DNA from: Ampelomyces quisqualis
Taxonomy: Eukaryota > Ascomycota > Dothideomycetes > Pleosporales > Phaeosphaeriaceae
Assembly: GCA_018398575.1 (NCBI GenBank)
Contig: JAGTXZ010000014.1
Coordinates: forward strand, 1,736,001-1,800,000
Reading direction: 5' to 3'
Length of the DNA stretch: 64,000 nt
Below are positions 10,250 to 20,784 of the stretch, in pieces (positions within the stretch are counted from its first letter, which is position 1; every line of letters starts with the position of its first letter). The position numbers and the translations under genes were made by a program. The notes under the pieces were generated by a model. The model did not search any database. It saw nothing but the letters and a program-made list of their open reading frames with translations, and had not been told where the DNA came from.

Positions 10250-13200
10250 CTATAATCTATTTAGCTAATGCTTATAAAAGTCTTAGCTGTTTTAGATAGC
10301 GTTTGTAAAACGCTTATAATATGTATAGAGCGCCTATAAAGTTTAAGGTATTATACTAGGTAGGGTTAGAATTATAGCCTACCTATTTTACGCAATACTT
10401 TAGAATAGAGTAGTATAGCTTGCTAGCTAGGATCTCCTTAACTTTTTATTCTTTAACGCCTTAAATTAGAATACTAGATAGGTTTAGGCTTAGCTAACTA
10501 GGTAGAGGGTTGTTAGAGTCTTTATAGAGGATGTCTAGAGCAAACACGTTATAGATCTTAGAGCCTTCTAGTAGTTTTAATTAGAATAAATACCTAACTT
10601 ATTTTAGAACTTTAAAGAGTTCTTCTTATAATTTAGCAAGTTTGCAACTTAGGCAAGTACTAGATAGGTTTTAGGTTAACATGTAAACCTTGTTACCTAC
10701 TAACTAATTAACAAGTTATTAATATTTGTTAACTTTAGTAGCTATGCGTTATTAAGCCTTTTTTATATTATCTTTAGCTATACGCTAGGCTTTGTGCATG
10801 CAAGTAGCTAAGCTTAAGGCGTCTTTAACATTAGCATCCTTGTGTTTTGTAGTAGATAATAACTAATCTTAGCTTTAGCATAGTTTAGATCTAAAAAGAA
10901 GCTAGTATAGCGCTATACTAATTGTAGAGTGCAGTAGCATAGCTTAGGCTTAATTAATTATTAGCAAAAGGTTACTCTAGTTGTCTTAGTAATAGGATAT
11001 AAAGGGCCTTAATTGTTAATTAATATACTTGTTTATAATCTTAGTTTATCTATTAGTTTATTTATAGTAGGCTGTAGAAAGCTTAATTTGCACGCCTAGG
11101 ATCTTGCAGAACTTAGACTAGAATTAGAATATAAACTAGGGTCTGCAGTTAAACACTATGCTTTAAGGCGTATAGCTAAATTAGTATACTTATTAGATAA
11201 ACAAGTAAGCTATTTTTTAAGCGTTAATTATTTTGTAGCAAAGAATAGAAATAGCTTGCTTAGATAGACAGTTAATAACAACTATAATTTAGTTATAGCT
11301 ATAATAATCTGCTAGAAATGTCTTAAAATCTATACACAAATACTGCATAGGCCTATTAGAAATTAGTAACAAATAGAAGAAAGCTTAGGATTAGAGCTGT
11401 CTTAGATAGAATCTTTAACAGAATACGCAGTTTTGTACATAGCGTTTACATATAGCCTCTATACCTTTCTAATAATATTACTAAGCTAGAAGCTAATACG
11501 TCTTTGTAGCGCTTAGATAAGTAGTAAATACCTAATTATAAGCCTTTCTAATTAGTTAGGTGCACAAGGAGAAATCTCTAAGTACATAGAGGCGTAAGTA
11601 ATATAGTAGTAGTCCTTCTTAGACGTAGTATAGCTATAGTAGCTTAAGACGCTCTTTCTTAAAGAAGTAGTAATTCTCTGCTAGCAAGGCTTTAATTAGT
11701 TCTAATAAGTTAAGATTTAGAGAAGTACTAATAGAATAGACTAAAATAGCTAATATATTAATCTCTAGCTAGTTACAAACGTAGTTCTAAGCTAGTTTAG
11801 AGTTAACCTAGGGGTTTAGGCGTTTAGGTCCTAGAAGTACACAAGATCTATTGTCTTATTAGGCAGCCTTAACTTTGCTAACGTCCTGTTCTCTTTAGCT
11901 TAGGATATTAGCTTACTTGTTAAGCTTGCTAGGCGTGTACTTAATACAGAAATTAAAAGAGGTAATAATCTCTGCCTATTATACTTAACGTACATTAAGA
12001 ACCTTAGTAGTTATAAAGTATTCTAAGGAGTAATAGTCTAAATACACCTAGATTTAGCTTTGTATAGAAGTAAGCTTAGCTCTCTACTTCTTAAATACTT
12101 TTAAGATAGCAAACAGTTCTTTGTTATATATTTCTTAATTAAGTTTAGCTCTAGATAGAGTGTAACTATAGAAGGCTACAGAATACTACTTGTTATTAGA
12201 GTGCCTTTAAGAAAGTACTTCTACTATTACTCTATCTAACGCGTTAGTTTCTAATTTTGTGTTATACTTAGAATAGAAATAAGATAGTATAGGAATAGCT
12301 AAGAGTAAAGCTTTAATCTAATTAAAAGCCTATTAGTAGTCTATAGTCTATTTAAAAGAGGTAGTAGGACTCTAAAGCTTTATAATGAGTTTAGCTACAC
12401 AAGAGAAATCTTTAATAAGTTGTTAATAGAAACTAGCAAAACTAAGAAATAACTTAACGCTAGTAACTATAGTAGGTTTAGCCTAGTTGCAGAGTGCTTC
12501 TACCTTGTTAGAGTTAACCTTAGTGCCTTAGTTTATTAAAACGTAACCTAGATACTTTGTACAGGTTATATAGAATTTACTCTTCTAGATATCTACTTAG
12601 AGTTCTGTAGTATGTAGGCGCTCTAGAACCTTTTAGACGTATTCCTAGTGTAAATTTATATCCTTAGAGTAGATTAGGATGTTATTAAGATACGCAATGC
12701 AGAAATTGTTAAGATAATTAATTAGTATATTATTTATGTAACGCTAATACGTAGCTAGCCTATTACATAGGCTAAAAGAAAGTACTTTATACTTGTAAGT
12801 ACTATAATAGGTCTAGAACGTAGTATACTCTTTAGAGTTAAAATCTATATAAATTTTGTTAAAGGTAGCCCTAATATTAAACTTAATAAAGATCTTAGCT
12901 TTAGAGAGGTATAACAACAGCTTATTAATATAAAAAATTAGATAAACGTCCTTGCGCGTAAAGGCGTTAATCTTCTAGTAGTCTACACAGATGCGTATAT
13001 CTCTATTTAGTTTACGTACACAAAGAATAAGTAAAGCAAAAGGACTTTAGCTAGCCTTAATAAAACTCTTCTAAAGGTATTCCTAGACGTAGGCCTTAGT
13101 AGCTTTAATTTCCTTCTAATTCTACTTGTATAAGAGACTAAACGTATTTAGTAATAGTTCTTTAAAGATAATCTTATAATTATATAGATAATAAGAAGGC

Positions 13201-13480
13201 AATTAATTAGCTACTAACTTACTAAATATATCTTAATACTAAGAGTAACAGGTAGGTAATTACTTATCTAATTAGTATTAATTAGCTGCGTTGTCCTTAA
13301 AGGTAAGGATCCTGTTAATCTTATATAGGCTAGTTGTAAAGAACTTGTTTTAGAGCTTTTTTATAATAAAGTAGAATGTATTAGCAGAAATAAAAGCAAT
13401 ACAAGTAGTTAGAGAAAGTTTAGACTCTAAGTAGGGTTGCTTAGTTAGGGTATAAGAAATCTCTAAGAATTTTTAAGCTA
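10250..13480 (-). pseudogene. pol remnant of Ty3/Gypsy copy 2
   Basis: The minus-strand counterpart of the copy 1 pol: chromodomain end near 10,250-10,480, integrase around 10,850-11,650, RT around 11,900-13,150 (the R-x-x-I-x-x-D-Y block lies near 12,950-13,010). Many stops and missense transitions are present, and the pattern of mutated sites differs from copy 1, so the copies decayed independently. Confidence 0.8.
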
Positions 13481-14089
13481 ATAAGAGCTTTAAGTATCCC
13501 TTAATACAATAAATAAAAGAAGAAGAATAACAGTAAGGACTATTTTAGATATAATAGTCTTCTTTCTCCTATAGAGCGTTGCGTTATTGCACATTAAGAT
13601 AGATAGTAGCTAGCACTATAGCTTAATATAGAATAGTAGAAATAGAAGGTAAAGGATTATATAAACAGGAGTACTTAGATAGCTAAATAAACTGTAACCT
13701 ATCTGTGTCTAATTAAATCTTAAATTGTCTTAACTATTAGAGGCTAAGTATATAATTCTTAGACCTAAGATTAAGAATAAGAAATAGACAGTTTAAAATC
13801 TTTTAGCTATTAATATTTAAGTGTAGTTAAATATATTAAGTAACTATAGAAGTAATCTAATCCTTAAAGCTGCGCACCTAAACCTAGAAGAGAAGCTTTT
13901 AGATAGGTTAATGTAAAGCTTTAAAAATAAATAAAACAATTTATAAATTTAAAAATAAAAAACTTTAAGTACTAGGGTTAACAAGAGTATTAAGGCGTAA
14001 GCTAATACCTTAGTTGCAGAGAAGCGTAGGTATAAAGAAATAGAGACTACAAAATAAATAAGAAAAGTTAAGGTAAAATAGATTATAAC

Positions 14090-15320
14090 AGCTTAGGCCT
14101 AGAGAGAAAGTTTCTCTTAGGCGCTTCTGTTTCTTATACAATACACCTTCTAGTTAGGTTGCTCTTAAGTATCTTTAAACTTATCTACTTTTATAGCTTT
14201 AATCTAACGCATATAAGGCTTTGTATAATTACTAGCGTAGTATTCTAGTTTACTATAATTATAACAACTACTAGGAGTCTTCTATTAATTAGGTTTAGAG
14301 GTCTTAGTAGAAAGACGCACTGTTATTAATTAATAGGCTAGCGCAGAATGTGTTAGGGCGCTAGTAGTAGCTATTTAATTTAGCTCTAAACTTTGTTATA
14401 GAGCTAACCTAATTAGCAACTTAGTAGTAGCTAGTGTTATACTTAGTATAAGGTTATTCTTCTACTCTATATTGTATATAGTAAGGTGTTCTACTATCTA
14501 ATTAAATAAGTTTTTCTATTAGTACTTAAATTCTAGGTTAGAGGCTTGCAACCCTAGCGTAATCTTAGTCTATAAGTAGTAAAACTACTCTAAAGAGAGT
14601 ACTTGTCTCTTAACTATAGAACTTAAAAACCTAGCTTTAAACAAGAGAAATGTTTTTTTCTTAGTTATTTGTAATTAATTAAAAGCTGCTTAGCTTTTAG
14701 CTATCTTGTTGCCTGTAATAAAGTAGAACTTAAGTAGCTTACTTATTTGCTTAGCGTTTTAGAATTGCTCTTAATTAGTATCTAATAGGTATTATAGCTT
14801 AAGATAGCTCTTAGCTAGTTTTATAGTATAGCTCTATACTAAGGCTATACGTTATCTTTTAGTCTAATAGTAATCTAAATTAATTTTAAGTTAATTCTAA
14901 ATAGACACTTACTATTAGCAAAAGGTAGAATCCTTTCTATTGCTAAGATTATTAATATTAGGCGTTTTCTTAGATTGTTAAAAACGTTAAGAACCTTTAT
15001 AACAGTATAAGTACTTAGATATAAAGCTGTTAGATAAATAGCAGGGTGCAAAAGAGTTCTAAGAGGTTTTAGTAGTAGGTAAGAGTTTGTCTAGACCTAC
15101 TAAAGGGGTTAGTCCTTTCTTAAGAGAATTAATTTCTACTAACGCTTGTTTTAAATCTTATTATAATTAATTAACCTCTATTTAAGCAGAGGTAGTATTT
15201 AGTAGAGGTACAGGTCTAGCTCTAGGCTAAGAGGGTCTGTCTCTAGGTTTCTTAGTATCTGTCTTTTTTGCTTTAGCACTCTGTTGCCAGGTTGTTACAG
15301 TTAATATAGAGTTATCTTAG
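14090..15320 (-). pseudogene. gag remnant of Ty3/Gypsy copy 2
   Basis: Minus-strand counterpart of the copy 1 gag. The zinc-knuckle segment is at about 14,225-14,270, but its Cys residues now read as Tyr, consistent with G-to-A transitions. Limits are approximate. Confidence 0.7.
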
Positions 15321-15649
15321 AAGAAGGCTTCTAGAGTTAGTAATTCTTTAGGGGGAGTTATTAGTGTTTGCCTCTAATACTCCTAGGTTATTAATAGTCT
15401 CTAAGTTTCTATTATAGCGCTAAACGTAACTTTTCTAAAGTAATTCTAACTGTGTATTAATAGGAAGATCTAAACCTAAAGGCTTTAGCTGTTAAGAGAT
15501 CTAAGGGATCTTAACTGTATTTAATAGATTTAAGGTTACAAATAGATCTAATTTAGATATTATTCTATGCGTTTTAACACAATCTTTTTAAAAGTAAATT
15601 GCAATATTATCTAAATACTATTACTAGCAGAATAAAGTTTTCTTTGTAA

Positions 15650-15949
15650 TGTAACAACGCAGGTAAGTACAGCTATTAGAATTAAATTAGATACGTATTA
15701 GAGGTATATAGGAGTGCGTATTATATTAGAGATTCTAGATTAGCTATATACCTATAAGTCTTGTATAGAAGAATAAAGAAAACTTATCCTCTATCTAATG
15801 CAATAGGCTTATATTTATAGTTAAGGTAGCAACTAAGTTAAAGCTAATTTAGAGTACTTTTAGTACTACCTTTACTATTTCTTGTATAATCTATTACTAA
15901 GCCTTTATAGAGTATTAGATGTAACATGTATTTGTATATGCCTGTTACA
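15650..15949 (-). repeat. 5' LTR of copy 2
   Basis: 300 bp, a direct repeat of 8812-9110. The outer end (TGTAACAGGC on the minus strand) keeps its TG terminus. ATTCT (15950-15954) follows as the target duplication. No obvious tRNA primer-binding match was recognised inside it, probably because of mutation. Confidence 0.88.
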
Positions 15950-15954
15950 ATTCT

Positions 15955-16325
15955 AGTCTAGAAACATTTAGTGTTCTAGCCTAGAGAACTCTTAGGTGTT
16001 TTAGGTAGAAAAGCTAAAATTATTCTATAACTAAGAAATTACTAAGTAGTAGTCTATTATAAGATCTATCTAAAACTATACTAGATTTAGTAGATTTATT
16101 AGCCCTTAGTAGAAGCTAGGTTTACTAGTTGTATTATTTATATAGGTAGCTATAAGACTAGAAAGTTAATATAAAAAAGCTATTAAAGTAATAATATTTA
16201 GGTATATTATATAGATATATAGGTTAACTTAAAGCTTGATTTGCTAACTTGTTGCAATTTAGGTAGGAATGCGAATAAATATAACTGGCTTCTAAACTAG
16301 TAACATTTATTATTATAATATAACA
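15955..16325. other. AT-rich flank and isochore boundary
   Basis: CpA-poor sequence without genes continues to about 16,325, where composition switches within a few tens of bases to ordinary GC content. No transposon terminus was recognised at the switch. Confidence 0.6.
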
Positions 16326-16875
16326 CATCTTAGCATGTTGACGGTTTAGTCGTCCTCTCCTGCTCGACCGCGGATTGGCAGGTTTGGATCAAATCTCCCA
16401 GATCCGAGACTTGTGCACCAAGTCCATCGGCTCCATGCTGCTGCACCCCCCGCTGCACAACAGCAGCAAGGCGACTCCAAGCCTTTCAACTGAAAAAGTA
16501 CTCCGTACAGGATACATACGGTGCCTCGGTCCTTTCGACCCTCAATGTCCCATATGCCTCCGGTGCTCTCATAGCCGTTCTAGTATTCCCTGGTTGTGTC
16601 CGCCACAGAACCGTACCGACTGTACTCGCACAGCCTTACACCTCTCTCGCAAAAAAAGCGCCTTTCAACATGAAACTACCACGTCACATCCTCTCTTCCC
16701 ATGCGGTCGCATGGGAAGTGCCGTCCGCACACCGGTGCCACGTGTCACGCACGGTCCTGCAGGGCATGTGAGGCTCTGCAGCCACCACCGAGCGAGGTAG
16801 TTGTTTCTCGTACTTTCCACACGACTGTCTTTGTGCTGCAAGGGTCACTGCTGAATCAATCTTTTGATTCCTGTC
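16326..16875. other. Gene-free stretch downstream of NCS6/CTU1
   Basis: Normal-GC DNA between the AT-rich block and the 3' end of NCS6/CTU1. Open frames exist but carry no recognisable motif, so I regard them as chance. It must contain the 3' UTR and terminator of the minus-strand gene. Confidence 0.4.
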
Positions 16876-18273
16876 TCAATCATCCGCAATACTCGTGCGC
16901 TGCAGCGCGCTCGCAACACCATCTGCGCCTTGCTCTCGTTGCTGCACATCTGGCGCATCGTGGCCGACTTCGATTGTGTTCTTGGGACGCGCTTTGTTTA
17001 GGCCTTCGAGGAGTACGCACGCCTTGCAGATGCCTTGACTGGAGAGGTATCCGCAGATCTTGCACTGGCCCATGACTTGCTTGTTCGTCTTCCTCGGCGG
17101 AGCAGGTCTCTTTCCTTTCTTGCCGGTCGCGAGAGGCACAGCGGCGCTGTCGTGGCGGCTGTGTTGGTTCGATCCGTTGACGGGCTTGGAAGTGATTTCG
17201 ACTTCGAGGTTGTGGTCGACTGCTGTGTCGTTTTGCGCGAGTTGCCTTTCCATTTTTGCCATGTCGCCTCCGACTGTTCGGCCATTCGCGCTCCCACAGC
17301 CGCCCTCTTCTTCTTCGGCGACGGGTATGCTGTTTGAACATGCGCCGCCGCATCCTTCGTCGCTGCTAGGTACCAGTCGTGCCATATCCTCCCCACTCCG
17401 TACGACGTCTAGTATAGCGCTCGGTCGCACGCGCTCGAGGTTCTTGATCAAAGCGCGTGCGCTGCCGCGGAAGGCTTCGGGCGAATAGATGCACTCTGTG
17501 CTGAAGTAATCGAGGTTCTTGTGGTGTGCGTAGAGGACAATCTCCTTCTCATACGCGTACTTGAGCGGCTTGCTTCGCTTGATGTTCGTGTTCGAGGCCG
17601 GGTCGCTCGAGGCAGAAGGGGTAGACGTTATGATGGAGGTTGTGCGAGACAAGCGGGGCAAGTCGCCACGGAGCACTGACAAGTCCTGTCAGCGCGTCGG
17701 CACTCTCTATCCTGAAGTCTGGGAGCACCCACAGTTCATGAGAACAGTCTCGGCGACATCGTCCGCATTGTGACCTGTGACAACATGCTTCACACCTAGC
17801 CTCGCCGCCCCACGATCCAGCGCTTGCCGTCTGAAGACACCGCAGTATGTGCAATTTCCCTTCTTGCCCACCTGCTCTACAACCTGGTCCATGGTCCAGC
17901 CATACAGTTCAGCATAGCCAAGGATCGTGAGGCCCATGCCGTATTGCTCTGCGTTCCTCTTTACTGTTTCCAGACTATCGTCTCTGTATCCTTTGATGCC
18001 CTCGTCGATCGAGAGCAGTATGAGGTCGAGGCCATAGTCATATCGCTCGTTCAGCGTCTTGAGCACGCTGGCCAAGACTGTGCTGTCTTTGCCGCCAGAT
18101 GCGCCGATTGCGACTCTCTCGCCGCGCGCGAAAAGAGCATTGGTCGTGATGGTATGGTGTATTTCCGTCTCAAAGACGGCGATGAAGCAGATTTTGCAGA
18201 GCTTGGAGTGGTCTTTGGGTCGCAGGATTAGTGCGCGATTCGTGTGGCAGAGCGCACAGGGAGAGGGGGACAT
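16876..18273 (-). CDS. NCS6: Cytoplasmic tRNA 2-thiolation protein 1 (Ncs6/Ctu1)
   Basis: Adenylates and thiolates U34 of cytosolic tRNAs (Lys, Glu, Gln) together with Ncs2/Ctu2, taking sulfur from Urm1. Model: exons 18273-17733 and 17675-16876 with a 57-bp intron (GTGGGT...CTGAC...CAG), giving 446 aa. N-terminal zinc site C6-x2-C9 and C26-x2-C29; PP-loop SGGKDS at 59-64; then the GNCTYCG cysteine motif and TGHNADDVAETVLMN, which the splice continues as LLRGD; the conserved Cys in the STECIYSPEAFRG motif; C-terminal zinc pair CKIC/CKAC, typical of the family. The acidic, low-complexity insert before the C-terminal zinc site is longer than in yeast. Start chosen at MSPSPCALC because family members begin just before the first zinc Cys. 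Confidence 0.95.
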
Positions 18274-18695
18274 AATTGCGAGGGGCGAAGTGAAGAATGG
18301 TGCCGTGTTGCGGGGATATTTTGGAAGTCGGAAACATGAGTCATTTTTCACCCAGGGGCCGAGTCATGTTTTTTTGATATTTTTACGCTGAGATTGAACC
18401 CCCAGCCCCACCTTCTCCCTCTCCCATCACGTCCAGTATGCTTTCGTCTGTGGGACGTCGCTCTTCTCCTTTGTGATCAAATTTGTGGGAATACCACGGC
18501 TTCTCAACCATTACATGTCATGTGACAGTTTGGAAGCACTTGTCTTGTCTCTGCTATCATGTATGCAGCTAAATATCTGCTCACAACCATACCGGTAGTC
18601 GCATCATCTCTTGCAACGTCAGCATTTCTTCCGCACGCATTTCGACTTGAACAACAGAGGCTCATCAACTTTTGAAGTCGAGCACCACGCTCACC
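18274..18695. promoter_or_regulatory. Shared divergent promoter of NCS6 and GNAT gene
   Basis: 422 bp separate the start codons of two divergent genes, so both promoters must lie here. CT-rich runs occur around 18,400-18,430. I recognised no specific factor site. Confidence 0.45.
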
Positions 18696-19692
18696 ATGAC
18701 CTACGATGCGCCCAAGTACATGGTTCGCTCAGCTACAAGCCTCAAGGAGGCAACAGATCTATGGTGGCCACTCATGCAAGAGTTAGGATGGGTCCGTCCT
18801 CTGTTGCGACTTGCCCCTTGATACCACCACCCTGACGATCTAGCAGAATCGTGGCCAGGCCGACGCAGCGACGCATTTCAAAGCCGCAGAAAATGGCAAG
18901 AACTGGCTACTCATCTGTTCGCAGCCACTCAACACGCCTCGAGGAATGGTTATGCCACTCACCTACCCAAACAAAACGGGGTGGGTGGCCTTTTTCATCA
19001 TGACTGACGGTTACCGTGGCGACGGCCTCGGACGCCAATTGTGGAAAGAGATGGAGCTCCTGTTCAAAGATGCACAGACGGACATCATCGGTCTAGACGC
19101 TGTGCAAGAGCAAGTCGAAACCTACAAGCGACGCGGCTTCGTCAGTTGCGCCACCATCCCCATCATGATGCGCGAGCCACTCGCAGACAAGCCACTCGAA
19201 GTGACGTGGGGTTATGAAAATAGTCCTGAGCTCCAGGATCTGCGCGTCGTCGATCCAATGTACCTAGCACAGCTTGATCTCGATTATACGGGTCTCGACC
19301 GCTCCGCATATTGGGGGCAAGACGGCTTACCTTCTCGCCGCCACACGTCTGGCTTCGCTATTATCGAGAGCGGCCAGCTAACCGGCTTGATCTATGCGCG
19401 CCGTTGCCCGGACGGAGTCCGTGTCGGCCCGCTGTATGCAGAAAATTGCTTGCATGCTAAACAACTTCTTTCGAAGCTGATGAACGATTATGCTAGGATT
19501 AATGGAACGTTCGTGGCTGAGGTGTTTGGCTTGAACGAGCTGGGTGTACAAGTGTTTGAGGAACTCGGGTGGAAGTATGCAAACGTCACATATCATCGCA
19601 TGTGGCTTTATGGTAAGGTACCGGCGCAGCCGCAAGAAGGTGGGCTTGGAGCGAAGAGAATGTATGCAATTCTGGATGCTGCATGTGGTTGA
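18696..19692 (+). CDS. GNAT-family N-acetyltransferase with C-terminal YitH-like domain
   Basis: Predicted acetyl-CoA-dependent acetyltransferase. Model: exons 18696-18791 and 18847-19692 with a 55-bp intron (GTCCGT...CTGAC...GCAG), giving 313 aa. The splice joins LGW to NRGQADAATHF and removes an in-frame stop. The N-terminal GNAT fold includes the acetyl-CoA-binding block DGYRGDGLGRQLW (R/Q-x-x-G-x-G/A type) and the closing YKRRGFV. A second, GNAT-related C-terminal domain (about 190-300, SGFAIIESGQLTGLIYARR onward, ending FEELGWKYA) matches the Acetyltransf_18/YitH architecture. Substrate unknown; these proteins usually act on small amines or are uncharacterised. The GTCCGT donor is not canonical, so the exact boundary is slightly uncertain. 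Confidence 0.85.
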
Positions 19693-20784
19693 CGAGGTAT
19701 ATTCGAAGCAAGAACAGCATGAAACTAAGCCTTGTGATCGACAAGCCTCAACTAGAAGTGAGTTCCTGTAGCGCCCTGGTTTCTTGCATTTTTTGTTACT
19801 GTGGCGCGAGCAGCCCTCTAGATGTCTATAGCGAATAGGTACGTTATCGTTCAACTTCGCCCATGTATCGCTCCTAGTACTCTCGATTAATTTATTGACA
19901 CGATAACCGCCATCAGCACAGGACCACACCGACGATATACCTGACTCCGCTCTTTACTCCTTACATTCGTCGTCGTTCAATCATTTCGCACGCTCTTTCC
20001 ACCGGATCAATTCCGTCCGCTCCAATGATTGCCGCAAATACTTTCTTTCGTTCCTCCTCGCTGTCCTCCTTCTCAACGTCTTATCCAGTCCACTTCTTCT
20101 AATCACTCTCCAATTCGACATCATCGTTCCCATCAGTAACACCATTCACAAAATTTTCTAACCCGTTCCCCGCATGTTCGCGATTCAAACCCCCTCCGCA
20201 GTCTCACACCTCCATGGTCCATACAGGGATTGGCAAGATCGAACGGACTCGTGGACTAGACAACAATTAAGGCATGTGGACAGACGAAAATTGACATCGA
20301 GATGACTTATTTAGCTGTGTCTTGTAAGGCATATCAATGCGCTCTTTGTTTTCGCTTTTAGCGGTGGAATGTATGCGCGTTTGGACGCTGCACGTGAGTA
20401 ACGAGGACTCCATCGAATATACCTAGGTCATGAACATAGAGCTCATCGGCCATGTTGATAACTTTTGTGCTGATGAAATCGATGTTTTTCACTACGTAGT
20501 GAGTCATCCTTCATCAGCATCTTACATATCTTCCAAAGTGATTGTGGCAAAAGACACTTGCTCTTGTTCAACCAATCAGACTGGGTTACACAGCCCGCTT
20601 ATGCTGCGAGGCTGAGTTGTGGAATTATAATCACCCTGCCAAATCGCAAACCCGGCAAAAGCAAACCAGTTTCTTCCGCCTCAGGTAGTGCCTCAACTCG
20701 TCTGAATACTCACCAAATGCACCACAACACACCAGAAAACGAAGCGCATCGACTGTAAAGTTGCCGATCGTGTCGCATTCCTTC
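19693..20784. other. Intergenic region upstream of the NLR gene
   Basis: 1.1 kb without a convincing gene on either strand; the short open frames have no motif. It should contain the terminator of the acetyltransferase gene and the promoter of the NLR gene. Confidence 0.45.

Larger units (their letters stand above)
8812..15949 (-). mobile_element. Ty3/Gypsy chromovirus copy 2, complete, RIP-mutated
   Basis: This is a full-length element of 7,138 bp on the minus strand. The 5' LTR is 15650-15949 and the 3' LTR 8812-9110, with gag and pol remnants between them reading right to left. The flanking 5-bp target duplication is perfect: ATTCT at 8807-8811 and 15950-15954. LTR ends are TGTAAC-type inverted termini and a purine tract (AAGAAGGGGGG on the minus strand) adjoins the 3' LTR. 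The coding frames are full of CAA/CAG-derived stops. Inverted relative to copy 1, it leaves a 2.3-kb gap between the two 3' LTRs. Confidence 0.92.

Noticed and set aside
16375..17075. Plus-strand frames before and across the NCS6 3' end
   Set aside because: Arg/Ser/Cys-rich translations typical of the wrong frame in GC-rich DNA; the minus strand has a clear gene with motifs.
19378..19929. Minus-strand frame over the acetyltransferase 3' end
   Set aside because: It overlaps a gene with a recognised fold on the other strand and shows no motif.
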